Source of the DNA: Cryptomeria japonica
Taxonomy: Eukaryota; Streptophyta; Pinopsida; Cupressales; Cupressaceae
DNA length: 64,000 bases
Reading direction: 5' to 3'
Assembly (NCBI RefSeq): GCF_030272615.1
Contig: NC_081410.1
Coordinates: 286,007,957 to 286,071,956, forward strand
A model generated the notes under the pieces. That model was not told the DNA's origin. It ran no database searches and saw nothing but the letters and a program-made list of their open reading frames with translations. The position numbers were made by a program, and so were the translations under genes. This document shows, in pieces, positions 36,956-51,166 of the stretch (its first letter is position 1; the number at the start of each line of letters is the position of its first letter).

Positions 36956-39900
36956 AACACCATGTTTATCAAAATCATGTTTTGATGCTATCAACTTGAG
37001 AATCAGGACATGTGTCTCGAAACCTTGTTGTTCCTTTAAACATTGATTTTGATGTTTTGAAATTGCGGCTTGCAAGCAACATGCTTCGAAACGAGGTTCT
37101 AAGAGCATGATGTGCATCAAAATCAAATTTTGACGCTACCATCTCCTGAATCAAGACTTGCATCTTGAAACCTTATTGTGCCTCCATACATCGATTTTGA
37201 TGCTCCAAAACTTGGTCTTTTGAGGCACAATTTCTAAAATAGGGTTCTAAGAGGATAATGTGCATCAAATTTGAATTTTGATGCTACTGGTTCTAGAATT
37301 GAGGCTCGCATCTTGAAACCTTGTTGTGCCTCAAAACATTGATTTCGATGCTCCAAAATTGGGGCTTTTGAGGCACAAGCTTCGAAATGAGGTTTCGAGA
37401 GCACGATGTGCCCCAAATTTAGATTTTGATGCTATTGACTCTAGAATCGGGACTTGCATCTTGAAACCTTGTTGTGCCTCCAAACATTGATTTTGATGGT
37501 CTGAAATTGGGTCTTTCAAGGCACAAGCTCTGAAATGTGCTTCTAAGAGAATGATGTGCGTCAAAATGGAATTTTGACGCTACAGGCTCCGGAATAGGGA
37601 CTTGCTTCTTGAAACCTTGTTGTGCCTCCAAACATTGATTTTGATGTTCTGAAATCAGGGCTTTCAAGGCACAAGCTCTGAAATGAGGTTCTAAGAGCAA
37701 GATGTACAACAAAATTGCATTTTGACACTACCGGCTCTGGAATTGGGACTTGTGTCTTGGAACCTTGTTGTGCCTCTAAACACTAATTTTTATGCTCCAA
37801 AAATGAGCGTTTTCAGGCACAACCTCCAAAATCAGGTTCTAAGAACACCAGGTTTGTCAAAATTGTGTTTTGATGCTATAAGCTTGAGAATTGTTACTTG
37901 TTGTGCCTTTAAACATTGATTTTGATGTTTTGAAATTGGAGCTTTCAATCCACATGCTCTAAAATGAGTTTCTAAGAGCACGATGTGCATCAAAATCATG
38001 ATTTGACACTACATGCTCCTGAATAGGGACTTGCATCTTGAAAGTTTGTTGTGCCTCCAAACACCAATTTTGATGCTTCCAAACCAAAGATTTTGAGGCA
38101 AAAGCTCCAAAACAAGGTTCTAAGAGCATGATGTGCATCAAAATCAAAATTTGACGCTATTGGCTCCACAATAAGGACTTGCATCTTGAAACCTTGTTGT
38201 GCCTCCAAACATCAATTTTGATGCTACAAAACTGGGGCTTTTGAGGCACAATTTCTAAAATAGGGTTCTAAGAGCGCAATGTGCATCAAAATTGAATTTT
38301 TATGCTACTAACTCTAGAATCAAGGCTTGCATCTTGGAACCTTTTTAAGCATCAAAACATTGATTTTGATACTCCAAAACTGGGGCTTTTGAGGTACAAG
38401 CTTCGAAATGAGGTTCTAAGAGCATGATGTCCGAAATGAGGTTCTAAGCACACCATGTTTTTCAAAATCATGTTTTGATGCCATCAGCTTGACAATCGGG
38501 ACTTGTGTTCTGAAACCTTGGTGTGCCTTTAAACATTGATTTTGATGATTTATAACTAGAGCTTTCGAGCCACACTCTCCAAAATGAGGTTGTAAGAGCA
38601 CACACGATGTGCATCAAAATCACGTTTTGACACTACAGGCTCCAGAATAGGGACTTGCATCTTGAAAGCTTGTTGTGCCTCCAAACACCAATTTTGAATC
38701 TTCGAAACTGAAGATTTTGAGGCATAACTTCCAAAACAAGGTTCTAAGAGCACGATGTGTGTCAAAATCAAATTTTGATGCTATCAGCTCCAGAATCAAG
38801 ACTTGCATCTTTAAACCTTTTTGTGCCTCCAAACATCAATTTTGATGCTCCAAAATTGGGGCTTTTTAGGCACAATTTCTAAACCAAGGTTCTAAGAGCA
38901 CAATGTGCATCAAAATTGAAATTTAATTTTGAAGGTACTAGCTCTAGAATCAGGGCTTGCCTCTTGAAACCTTCTTGTGCCTCAAAACACAGATTTTGAT
39001 GCTCTGGAACCAGAGATTTCAAGGCATAAGCTTTGAAATGAGGTTCTAAGAGCACGATGTGCACCAAAATCATATTTTGATGCTATTGACTCAAGAATCG
39101 GACTTGCATATTGAAATCTTGTTGTGCCTCCAAACATTGATTTTGATGCTCCAAAACTAGGTCTTTCGAGGCACAAGCTCTAAAATGAGCTTTTAAGAGA
39201 ATGATGTGCGTCAAAGTTGAATTTTGATGCTATAGGCTCTGGAATAGGGACTTGCTTCTTGAAAACCTTGTCTCCCCTCAAAACATTTATTTTGATGTTC
39301 CAAAATCAGGGCTTTCAAGGCACAAGCTCCGAAATGAGGTTCTATGAGCATGATGTTCATCAAAATTGCGTTTTGATTGTACTGACTCTGGAATTGGAAC
39401 TCATGTCTTGAAACCTCTTTATGCCTCCATACACTAATATTTATGCTCTAAAAAGGAGGCTTTTGAGGCACGAGCTTCGAAATGATATTCCAAGAACACC
39501 ATGTTTCTCAAAATTGTGTTTTGACGCCATCAGCTTGAGAATTGGGACTTGTGTCTTGAAACATTGTTGTGCCTTTAAACATTGATTTTGATGTTGTGAA
39601 ACTGGAGCTTTTGAGCCACATGCTCCAAAATGAGGTTTTAAGACCATGCATGATGTGCATCGAAATCACGTTTTGACACTACAGGCTCTAGAATAGGGAC
39701 ATGCATTTTGAAAGCTTGTTGTGCCTCCAAACACCAATTTTGATCCTTTGAAACCGAAGATTGGCATAAGCTCCAAAACAAGGTTCTAAGAGAATGATGT
39801 GCATCAAAATCAAATTTTGATGCTACCGGCTCCAGAATCAGGACTTGCATCTTGAAACCTTGTTGTGCCTCCAAACAATGATTTTGATGCTGCATAACCG

Positions 39901-40382
39901 AGGCTTTTGAGGCAGAATTTCTAAAATAGGGTTCTAAGAGCACAATATGCATCAAAATTGAATTTTGATGCTACTGGTTCTAGAATCAGGGCTCACATCT
40001 TCAAACCTTGTTGTGTCTCAAAACACTGATTTTGATGCTTCCAAACTAGGGCTTTCGAGGCACAAGCTTCAAAATGAGGTTCTGAGAGCATGATGTGCGC
40101 CAAAATCAGATTTTGATGCTATTCACTCTAGAATTTGGACTTGAATGTTGAAACCTTGTTGTGACTCGAAACATTTATTTTGATGCTCCAAAACTGGGTC
40201 TTTCAAGACACAAGCTCTGACATGAGCTTCTAAGAGAGTGATGTGTGTCAAAATGTAATTTTGATGCTACAGGATCCAGAATAGTGACTTGTGTCTTGAA
40301 ACCTCTTTGTGCCTCCAAACACTAATTTTTATGATCCAAAAATGAGGCTTTTGAGGCATGACCTCCGAAATGAGGTTCTAAG
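36956..40382. repeat. Array segment 13: four HOR units
   Basis: 36956-37843 lacks B completely (A goes straight to C at 37104). 37844-38448 has a 133-bp A, B, C, D and then only 28 bp joining an E start to a G end (38421-38448). 38449-39494 is a seven-type unit whose B has a 4-bp insertion. 39495-40382 ends in an F/G hybrid (40235-40382). Confidence 0.83.
37558..37580. repeat. Full-length dyad with both CpGs intact
   Basis: GCGTCAAAAT, a 3-base GGA centre, then ATTTTGACGC: perfect 10-bp arms. The same complete form is at 15000-15022 and 13127-13149. Every monomer type keeps at least the TCAAAA...TTTTGA core of this dyad near its start. It could form a small hairpin or be bound by a dimeric protein; neither is shown here. 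Confidence 0.75.
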
Positions 40383-43300
40383 AACACCATGTTTGTCAAA
40401 ATCATGTTTTGACGCTATCAGCTTGAGAATTAGGACTTGTGTCTTGAAACCTTGTTGTGCCTTCAAACATTGATTTTAATGTTTTGAAACTAGAGCATTC
40501 GAGCCACATGCTCGGAAATGAGGTTCTAAGAGCGCGATGTACATCAAAACCATGTTTAGAAACTACAGGCTCCAGAATAGGGACTTGCATCTTGAAAGCT
40601 TGTTGTGCCTCCAAACACCATTTTTGATGCTTTGAAACCAAAGATTTTGAGACATAAGCTCCAAAACAAGGTTCTAAAAGCATGATGTGTGCCAAAATTA
40701 GATTTTGATGCTATTGACTCTAGAATTGGGACTTGCACTATGAAACCTTGTTGTGCCTCCAAGCATCGATTTTGAAGCTCCGAAACTGGGTCTTTCAAGG
40801 CACAAGCTCTGAAATGAGCTTCTAAGAGAATGATGTGCATCAAAATGGAATTTTGATGCTATATGCTTTGGAATAGGGACTTACTTGTTGAAACCTTGTT
40901 GTGCCTCAGAACATTTATTTTCATGTTCCAAAATCCAAGCTTTCAAGGCACAAGCTTCGAAATGAGATTCTAAGAGCATGATGTACATCAAAATTGCACT
41001 TTGATGCTACAGACTCTTGAATTGGGACTTGTGTCTTGAAACCTTGTTTTGCCTCCAAACACTAATTTTTATGCTCCAAAAATGAGGCTTTTGAGGCACA
41101 ACCTAAGAAATGAGGTTCTAAGAACACCATGTTTGTCAAAATCGCGTTTTGATACTATCAGCTTGAGAATAAGGACTTGTGTCTTGAAACCTTGTTGTGC
41201 CTTTAAACATTGATTTTGATGTTTTAAAACTAGATCGTTTGAGCCACACACTCCAAAATGAGGTTCTAAGAGAATGATGTGCATCAAAATCATGTTTTGA
41301 CACTATAGGCTCTGAAATAGGACTTGCATCTTGAAAGCTTGTTGTACCTCCAAACACAAATTTTGATGCTTCGAAACTGAAGATTTTGAGGCATAAGCTC
41401 CGAAAGAAGGTTCTCAGAGCGCGATGTGCATTAAAATCAAATTTTGATGCTATCGGCTTGAGAATCAAGACTTCCATCTTGAAACCTTGTTGTGCCTCCA
41501 AACATCGATTTTGATGCTCCAAAACTGGGGCTTTTGAGGTACAATTTCTAAAACAGGGTTCTAAGAGCACAATGTGCATCAAAATTGAATTTTGATGCTA
41601 CTAGCTCTAGAATCAGGGCTTGCATCTTGAAACCTTGTTGCACCTCAAAACATTAATTTTGATGCTCTGGAATCAGGGCTTTTGAGGCACAAGCTTTGAA
41701 ATGAGGTTCTAAAAACACGATGTGTGCCAAAATGAAATTTTGACACTATTGACTCTAGAATCGGGACATGCATCTTGAAACCATGTTGTGCTTGAAAAAA
41801 TTGATTTTGATGCTCCAAAACTAGGTTTTTAGAGGCACAAGCTCTGAAATGAGCTTCTAAGAGAATAATGTGCGTCAAAATTGAATTTTGACGCTGCAGG
41901 CTCTAGAATAACGACATGCTTCTTGAAACCTTGTTGTGCCTAAAAACATTGATTTTGATGTTCCAAAATCAGGGCTTGCAAGGCATAAGCTCTGAAATGA
42001 GATTCTAAGAGCACGATGTACATCAAAATTGCATTTTGACACTATCGACTCTGCAATTGGGACTTATGTCTTGAAACCTTGTTGTTCCTCCAAACACTAA
42101 TTTTTATGCTCCAAAAATGAGGGTTTTGAGGTACAACCTCTAAAATGAGGTTCTAAGAACACCATGTTTGTCAAAATCATGTTTTGATGCTATCAGCTTG
42201 AGAATTGTTACTTGTTGTGTATTTAAACATTGATTTTGATATTTTGAAACTAGAGCTTTCGAGCCACATGCATCTTGAAACCTTGTAGTGCATCTAAACA
42301 TTGATTTTGATGCTCCAAAATTGGGTCTTTCAAGGCACAAGCTCCGAAATGAGCTTCTAAGAGAATGATGTGCGTCAAAATAGAATTTTGATGCTACAGG
42401 CTCCGGAATAGGGCCTTGCTATTTGAAACCTTGCTGTGCCTCAAAACATTGATTTTGATGTTCCAAAATTAGGTCTTTCAAGGCACAAGCTTTGAAATGA
42501 GGTTCTAAGAGAATGATGTACATCAAAATTGTGTTTTGACACTACCAACTCTGGAATTGGGACTTGTGTCTTCAAACCTTGTTGTGCCTCCAAACACTAA
42601 TTTTTATGCACCAAAAATGAGTCTTTTGATGCACAACCTCCGAAATGAGGTTCTAAGAATACCATGTTTGTAAAAATTGTGTTTTGACACTATCAGCTTG
42701 AGAATTGGGACTTGTGTCTTGAAACCTTATTGTGCCTTTAAACATTGCTTTTGATGTTTCGAAACTAGAGCTTTCGAGCCACATGCTCTGAAATGAGTTC
42801 TAAGAGCACAATTTGCATCAAAATCATGTTTTGACACTACAGGCTCTGGAATAGGGACTTGCATCTTAAAAGCTTGTTTTACCTCCAAGCACCAATTTTG
42901 ATGATTCAAAACCCAAGATTTTGAGGCATAAGCTCCAAAACAAGGTTCTAAGAGCACGATGTGTGGCAAAATCAACTTTTGACTCTACTAGATCCAGAAT
43001 CAGGACTTGCATGTTGAAACATTGTTGTGCCTCAAAAAATTGATTTTGACGTTCCAAAATCAGGGCTTTCAAGGCACAAGCTTCAAAATGAGGTTCTAAG
43101 AGAATGATATACATCAAAATTGGGTTTTGACGCTAAGGACTCTGGAATTCGGACTTGTGTTTTAAAATGAGGTTCCAAGAACACCATTTTTGTCAAAATC
43201 ATGTTTTGACACTATCAGCTTTTGAGGCACAACCTCCAAAATGAGGTTCTAAGAACACCATGTTTGTCAAAATCGTGTTTTGATGCCATCAACTTGAGAA

Positions 43301-43933
43301 TTGGGACTTTTGTTGTGAAACCTTGTTGTTCCTTGAAACATTGATTTTGATGTTTTGAAACTAGAGCTTTTGAGCCACACACTCCAAAATGAGGTTCTAA
43401 GAGCATGATGTGCATCAAAATCACGTTTTGACACTATGGGCTCTGGAATAGGAACTTGTGTCTTGAAAGCTTGTTGTGCCTCAAAACACCAATTTTGATG
43501 CTCCAAAATTAGATTTTGAAGCTATTGACTCTAGATTCAGGATTTGTATCTTGAAACCCTCATGTGCCTCCAAACATTGATTTTGATGCTCCAAAACTAG
43601 GTCTTTCAAGCCACAAGCTCTGAAATGAGCTTCTAGGAGAATGATGTGCGTCAAAATGGAATTTTGATGCTACGGGCTCTGGAATAGGGACTTGCTTCTT
43701 GAAACCTTGTTGTCCTTCGAAAAATTGATTTTGATGTTCCAAAATCAAGGCTTTCAAGGCACAAGTTTCGAAATGAGGTTCTACGAGCACGATGTACATC
43801 AAAATTGCATTTTGACACTACCGACTCTAGAATTGGGACTTGTGTCTTGAAACCTTGTTGTGCCTCCAAACACTAATTTTTATGCTCCAAGAACGAGGCT
43901 TTTGAGGAACAACCTTTGAAATGAGATTCTAAG
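40383..43933. repeat. Array segment 14: five shortened HOR units
   Basis: 40383-41122 is a 5-mer A-B-E-F-G (740 bp). 41123-42157 is full. 42158-42657 is an A/E fusion of 204 bp, F, G. 42658-43253 is A, B, C/F hybrid (42953-43100), a 79-bp G (43101-43179) and a 74-bp A/G fusion (43180-43253). 43254-43933 is A, B/E fusion of 236 bp (43402-43637), F, G. This is one of the most deletion-rich parts of the array. Confidence 0.82.
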
Positions 43934-46460
43934 AACACTATGTTTGTAAAAAGCATATTTTGATGCTATCAGCTTGAGAATCGGGACTTGTGTCTTGAAA
44001 CCTTGTTGTGCCTTTAAACATTGATTTTGATGTTTTGACACTAGAGCTTTTGAGCCACATGCTCCAAAATGAGGTTCTAAGAGCACGATGTGCATCAAAA
44101 TCACGTTTGGACACTACAGGCTCCAGAATAGAGACTTACATCTTGAAATCTTATTGTGCCTCCAAACACCAATTTGAATGCTTCAAAACCGAAGATTTTG
44201 AGGCATAAGCTCCAAAAAAAGGTTCTAAGAGCATGATGTGCGTCAAAATCAAAATTTGAGACTACTGGCTGATTCCGAGGGACAAGCTCCAAAATGAGCT
44301 TCTAAGAGAATGATGTGTGTCAAAATAGAATTTTGACGCTATAGGCTACAAAATAGGGGCTTGCTTCTTGAAACCTTGATGTGCCTCAAAAAATTAATTT
44401 TGATTATCCAAAATCAGGGCTTTTAAGGCACAAGCTCCGAAATGAGGAGCACAATGTACATCAAAATTACATTTTGACAATACCGATTCTAGAATTGGGA
44501 CTTGTGTCTTGAAACCTTGTTGTGCCTCCAAACACTAATTTTTATGCTCCAAAAATGAGGCTTTTGAGGTAGAACCTCTGAAATGAGGTTCTAAGAACAC
44601 CATGTTTGTCAAAATCATGTTTTGATGCTATCAACTTGAGAATTGGGACTTGTGTCTAGAAACCTTGTTGTGCCTTTACACATTGATTTTGATGTTTCAA
44701 AACTGGAGCTTTCAAGCCACACACTCCAAAACAAGGTTCTAAGAGTACGATGTGCATCAAAATCATGTTTTGACACTACAGGCTCTGGAATAGGGACTTC
44801 CATCTTGAAAGCTTGTTGTGCCTCCAAAGACCAATTTTGATGATTTGAAACCAAATATTTTGAGGCATAAGCTCCAAAATAGTGTTCTAAGAGCACGATG
44901 TGTGTCAAAATCAAATTTCAATGCTACCTGCTCCAGAATCAGGAATTGCATCTTGAAACCTTGTTGTGGCTTCAAACATCAGTTTTGATGCTCCAAAACT
45001 TGGGCTTTTGATGCGCAACTTCTAAAACAGGGTTCTAAGAGCACAATGTGCATCAAAATTGAATTTTGATGCTACTAGCTCTAAAATTGGGGCTTGCATC
45101 TTGAAACCTTGTTGTGCCTGAAAACATTAAATTTGATGCTCCGAAACTGGGGCTTTCGAGGAACAAGCTTCGAAATGAGTTTCTAAGAACATGATGTGTG
45201 CCAAAATCTGATTTTGACACTATTGACTCTAGAATTGGGACATGCATCTTGAAACCATGTTGTGCTTCCAAACATTGATTTTGATGCTCCAAAAATGGGT
45301 CTTTCGAGGCACAAGCACTAAAATGAGCTTCTAAGAGAATGATGTGCATCAAAATGGAATTTTGATGCTAGAGACTCCATAATAAGGACTTGCTTCTTGA
45401 AAACTTTGTGTACCTCAAAACATTGATTTTGATGTTCCAAAATTAGGGCTTTCAAGGCACAAGCTCCGAAATGAGATTCTAAGAGCATGATGTACATCAA
45501 AATTGTCTTTTGATGCTACCAACTCTGGAATTGGGACTTGTGTCTTGAAACCTTGTTGTGCCTCCAAACACTAATTTTTATTTTGCAAAAAGGAGGCTTT
45601 TGAGGCACAACCTTCAAAATAAGGTTCGAAGAACACCATGTTTGTCAAAATCGTATTTTGACGCTATCAGCTTAAGAATCTGGACTTGTGTCTTCTAACC
45701 TTGTTGTGCCTTTAAACATTGATTTTGATGTTTTGAAACTGGAGCTTTCGAGCGACGCATTCTAAAACAACATTCTAAGAGCATGATGTGCATCAAAATC
45801 ATGTTTTGACACTACAAGCTCCATAATAAGGACTTGCATCCTGAAAGCTTGTTGTGCCTCCAAACACCAATTTGGATGCTTCAAAACTGAAGATTTTGAG
45901 GCATAAGCTCCAAAACAAGCTTCTAAGAGCATGATGTGCATCAAAATCAAATTTTGACACTACCAACTCCAGAATCAAGACTTGCATCTTGAAACCTTGC
46001 TAGGCCTCCAAACATCGATTTTGACACTAAAAAACTGGGGCATTTGAGGCACAATTTCTAAAACAGGGTTCTAAGAGTACAATGTTCATCAAAATTAAAT
46101 TTTGATGCTATTGGCTCTAAAATTGGGGCTTGCATCTTGTAACCTTGTTGTGCCTCAAAACACAGGTTTTGATGCTCTGAAATCGGGGCTTTCGAGGCAC
46201 AAGCTCCGGAATAGGGACTTGCTTCTTGGAACCTTGTTTTGCCTTAAAACATTGATTTTGATGTTCCAAAATTGGGGCTTTCAAGGCACAAGCTCCGAAA
46301 TGAGGTTCTAAGAGCATGATGTACATCAAAATTATGTTTTGATGCTATCGACTCTGGAATTGGGACATGTGTCTTGAAACCTTGTTGTTCCTCCAAACAT
46401 TAATTTTTATGCTCCAAAAATGAGGCTTTTGAGGCACGACCTCCGAAATGAGGTTCTAAG
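43934..46460. repeat. Array segment 15: three HOR units
   Basis: 43934-44595 is A, B, a 77-bp C/E fusion (44230-44306), a 141-bp F (44307-44447), G. 44596-45631 is a full unit. 45632-46460 is A, B, C, a D/F fusion of 237 bp (46076-46312), G. Confidence 0.84.
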
Positions 46461-48722
46461 AACACCATGTTTCTAAAAATCATGTTTTGACGCTATCACC
46501 TTGAGAATCAGGACTTTTGTCTTGAAACCTTGTTGTGCCTTTGAACATTGATTTTGATGTTTTGAAACTGGAGCTTTGGAGCCACACGCTCCGAAATGAG
46601 GATCTAAGAGAATGATGTTCATCAAAATAACATTTTGACACTACACACTCCAGAATAGGGACTCACTTCTTGAAAGCTTGTTGTGCATCCAAACACCAAT
46701 TTTGATGCTTTGAAACTGAAGATTTTGAGGCATAAGCTCCAAAACAAGGATCTAAGAGCATGATGTGTGTCAAAATCAAATTTTGATGCCACCAGCTCCA
46801 GAATCAAGACTTGCATCTTGAAACCTTATTGTGCCTCCAAACATTGATTTTGACGCTCCAAAATAGGGGCTTTTGAGGCACAATTTCTAAAACAAGGTTC
46901 AAAGAGCACAATGTGCATCAGAATTGAATTTTGATGCTACTGGCTCTAGAATCGGGGTTTGCATCTTGAAACCTATTTGTACCTCAAAACATTGATGTTG
47001 ATGCTCCAAAATTGGGGCTTTCAAGGCACAAGCTTCGAAATGAGGTTCTAAGAGCACGATGTGCACCAAAATTAGATTTGGACGCTATTGAATCTAGAAT
47101 TAGGACTTGCATCTTTGTCAAAATCATGTTTTGATTCTATTAGCTTGAGAATCAGGACTTGTGTCTTGGAACCTTGTTGTTCCTTTAAACGTTGATTTTG
47201 ATGTTTTGAAATTGGAGCTTTCGAGCCATACGCTTTGAAACGAGGTTCTAAGAGCACGATGTGCATCAAAATCACATTTTGACACTACACGCTCTGAAAT
47301 AGCGACTTACATCTTGAAAGCTTGTTGTACCTCCAAACACCAATTTTCATGCTTTGAAACCAAAGATTTTGAGGCATAAGCTCCAAAACAAGGTTCTAAG
47401 AGCATGATGTGCTTGAAAATCAAATTTTGACGCTACCGGCTCCAGAATCAAGACTTGCATTTTGAAACCTTGTTGTGCCTCCAAACATCAATTTTGATGC
47501 TCCAAAACTGGGGCTTTTGAGGCACAAGCTTTTGAAATGAGGTTCTAAGAGCACGATGTGCACCAAAATCAGATTTTGACGCTATTGACTCTAGAATTGA
47601 TACTTACATCTTCGAACATAAGAGAATGATGTGCGTCAAGATGGAATTTTGATGCTATTGGCTCTGGAATAGGGACTTGCTTCTTGAAACTTTGTTTTGC
47701 CCCAAAACATTGATTTTGATGTTCCAAAATTAGGGCTTTCAAGGCACAAGCTCTAAAATGAGGTCCTAAGTATAAGGACTTGTGTCTTGAATCCTTGTTG
47801 TGCCTTTAAACATTGATTTTGATGTTTTCAAACTGAATCTTTTGAGCCACACCCTCCGAAACGAGGTTCTAAGAGCACGATGTGCATCAAAATCACGTTT
47901 TGACGCAACAATATCCATAATAGGGACTTGCATCTTGAAATCTTGTTGTGCCTCCAAACACCAATTTTAATGCTTCGAAACTAAAGATTTTGAGGCATAA
48001 GCTCCAAAAGTAGGTTCTAAGAGCATAATGTGTAGTAAAATCAAATTTTGACACTACCAACTCCAGAATCAGGACTTGCATCTTTAAACCTTGTTGTGCC
48101 TCCAAACATCAATTTTGATGCTCCAAAACTGGGGCTTTTGAGACACAATTTTTAAAACAGGGTTCGAAGAGCACAATGTGCATCAAAATTGAATTTTGAT
48201 GCTACTGACTCTAGAATCAGGGCTTGTGCCTCAATTTACTAATTTTGATGCTCTGAAACTTGGGCTTTCGAGGCACAAGCTTTGAAAGTAGGTTCTAAGA
48301 GCATGATGTGTGCCAAAATCAGATTTTGACACTATTGACTCTAGAATTGGGACTTGCATCTTGAAACCTTGTTGTGCCTCCAAACATTGATTTTGATACT
48401 CCAAAACTAGGTCTTTCGAGGAACAAGCTCTGAAATGAGATTCTAAGAGAATGATGTGCGTCAGGGTCCGAAATAGGGACTTTTTTCTTGAAACCTTGTT
48501 GTGCCTCAAAACATTGATTTTGATGTTCCAAAATCAGGGATTTCAAGGCACAAGCTTTGAAATGAGGTTCTAGAAGCATGATGTACATCAAAATTGTGTT
48601 TTAAAGCTACCGACTCTGGAATTGGGACTTGTGTCTTGAAACCTTGTTGTGCCTCCAAACACTAATTTTTATGCTCCAAAAACTAGGCTTTTGAGGCACG
48701 ACCTCCGAAATGAGGTTCTAAG
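46461..48722. repeat. Array segment 16: heavily rearranged units
   Basis: A, B, C, D (46461-47052) lead into an E/A fusion of 200 bp (47053-47252), B, C/D hybrid (47401-47549), a 73-bp E (47550-47622), F (47623-47770), a 103-bp A lacking its start (47771-47873), B, C, a 130-bp D (48170-48299), E, a 127-bp F (48448-48574), and G (48575-48722). Confidence 0.8.
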
Positions 48723-51166
48723 AACACCATGTTTGTCAAAATCTCATTTTGACGCCATCAACTAGAGAATCGAGAATTTTGTCTTGAAACCTTGTTGTGC
48801 CTTTAAACATTGATTTTGATGTTTTGAAACTATAGCTTTCGAGCCACATGCTGTGAAATGATGTTCTAAGAGCACAATATGCATCAAAATCATGTTTTGA
48901 CACAACACGCTCTGGAATAGGGACTTGCGTCTTGAAAGCTTGTTGTGCCTCCAAACAGGGTTTTAAGAGCACAATGTGCATCAAAATTGAATTTTTATTC
49001 TACTGGCTCTAGAATCAGGGCTTGCATCTTGAAACCTTGTTGTGCCTCAAAAAACTGATTTTGATGCTACGAAATTGGGGTTTCAAGGCACAAGCTTCGA
49101 AATATGGTTCTAAGAGCATGATGTGCACCAAAATCAGATTTTGATGCTATTGACTCTAGAATCGGGATTTGCATCTTGAAACGTTGTTGTGCCTCTAAAC
49201 ATTTATTTTGATGCTTCAAAACTGGTTCTTTCGAGGCACAATCTCCGAAATGAGGTTCTAAGAGCATGATGTACATTAAAATTGCGTTTTGATGACATGA
49301 CTCTGAAATTTTTGACTTGCAGCTTGAAATCTTATTGTGCCTCCAAACACTAATTTTGATGCTTTGAAACAGAAGATTTTGAAGTGTAATCTCCAAACCA
49401 AGGTTCTAAGAGCATGATGTGCCTCAGAATCAAATTTTGATGCTACTGGCTCAAGAATCAAGTTTTGCATCTTGAAACCTTGTTGTGCCTCCAAACATTG
49501 ATTTTGATGCTCCAAAACTTTATCTTTTGAGGCACAATTTCTAAAACAGGATTCTAAGAGGACAATGTGCATCAAAATTGAATTTTGATGCTACTGGCTC
49601 TAGAATCGGGGCTCGCATCTTGAAACCTTTTTGTGCCTCAAAACACTGATTTTGATGCTCCAAAACTAGGGCTTTCAAGGCACAAGCTTCGAAATGAGGT
49701 TCCAAGATAACGATATGCCCCAAATTCAGATTTTGATGCTATTGACTCTAGAATCAGGACTTGCATCTTGAAACCTTGTTGTGCCTCCACACATTGATTT
49801 TGATGCTCCAAAACTGGGTCTTTCAAGGCACAAGCTCCTAAATGAGCTTCTAAGAGAATGATGTGCATCAAAATGGAATTTTGATGCTACAGGCTCCGGA
49901 ATAAGGACTTGCTTCTTGAAACCTTGTTGTGCCTCAAAACATTGATTTTGATGTTCCAAAATCAGGGCTTTTAAGGCACAAGCTCCAAAATGAGGTTCTA
50001 AGAGCATGATGTACATCAAAATTATGTTTTGACGCTACCGACTCTGGAATTGGGACTTGTGTCTTGAAAACTTGTTGTGCCTCCAAACACTAATTTTTAT
50101 GCTCCAAAAACAAGGCTTTTGAGGCACAACCTCTGAAATGAGGTTCTAAGAACACCATGTTTGTCAAAATCATGTTTTGACGCTATCAGCTTGAGAAATG
50201 GGACTTGTGTCTTGAAACCTTGTTGTGCCTTTAAACATTGATTTCGATGTTTTGAAACTGGATCTTTCAAGCAACATGCTCCGAAATGAGGTTCTAAGAG
50301 TATGATGTGCATCAAAATCATGTTTTGACACTATAGGCTTTCGAATAAGGACTTGCATCTCAAAAGCTTGTTGTGCCTCCAAACACCAATTTTGATGCTT
50401 CAAAACCGAAGATTTTGAGGCATAAGCACCAAAATAATGTTCTAAGAGTACGACATGCATCAAAATAAAAATTTCACGCTACGATTTGCATCCTGAAACC
50501 TTGTTGTATCCAAACATCAATTTTGATTCTCCAAAACTTGGGCTTTTGAGGCACAATTTCTAAAAAGGGGTTCTAAGAGCACAATGTGCATCAAAATTGA
50601 ATTTTGATGCTACTAGCTCTAGAATTAGGGCTTGCATCTTCAAACCTTGTGGTGCCTCAAAACACTTATTTTGATGCTCCAAAACTAGGGCATTCAAAGG
50701 CACAAGCTTTGAAATGAGGTTCTAGGAGCATGATATGTGCCAAAATTAGATTTTAACACTATTGACTCTACAATTGGGACTTGCGTCAAACCTTGTTGTG
50801 CCTCCAAACATTGAATTTGATGCTCCAAAACTCGGTTTTTTGAGGCACAAGCTCTGAAATGAGCTTCTAAGAGAATGATGTGCCTCAAAATGTAATTTTG
50901 ACGCTATAGGATCCAGAATAGGGACTTGTTTCTTGAAACCTTGTTGTGCCTCAAAACATTGATTTTGATGTTGCAAAATCAGGGCTTTCAAGGCACAAGC
51001 TCTGAAATGAGGTTCTAAGAGCACGATGTACATCAAAATTGTGTTTTGAGGCTACCTACTCTAGAATTGGGACTTGTATTTTGAAACCTTGTTGTGCCTA
51101 CAAAACTAATTTTTAAGCTCCAAAAATGAGACTTTTGAGGCACAACCTCCAAAATGAGGTTCTAAG
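48723..51166. repeat. Array segment 17: two units
   Basis: 48723-50150 is A, the 97-bp B/C remnant (48871-48967), D (147 bp), E/G-like monomer (49115-49262), G/B hybrid (49263-49410), C, D, E, F, G. 50151-51166 is A, B, a 131-bp C, D (149 bp), E (145 bp, lacking CTTGAAA-like bases), F, G. Confidence 0.82.
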
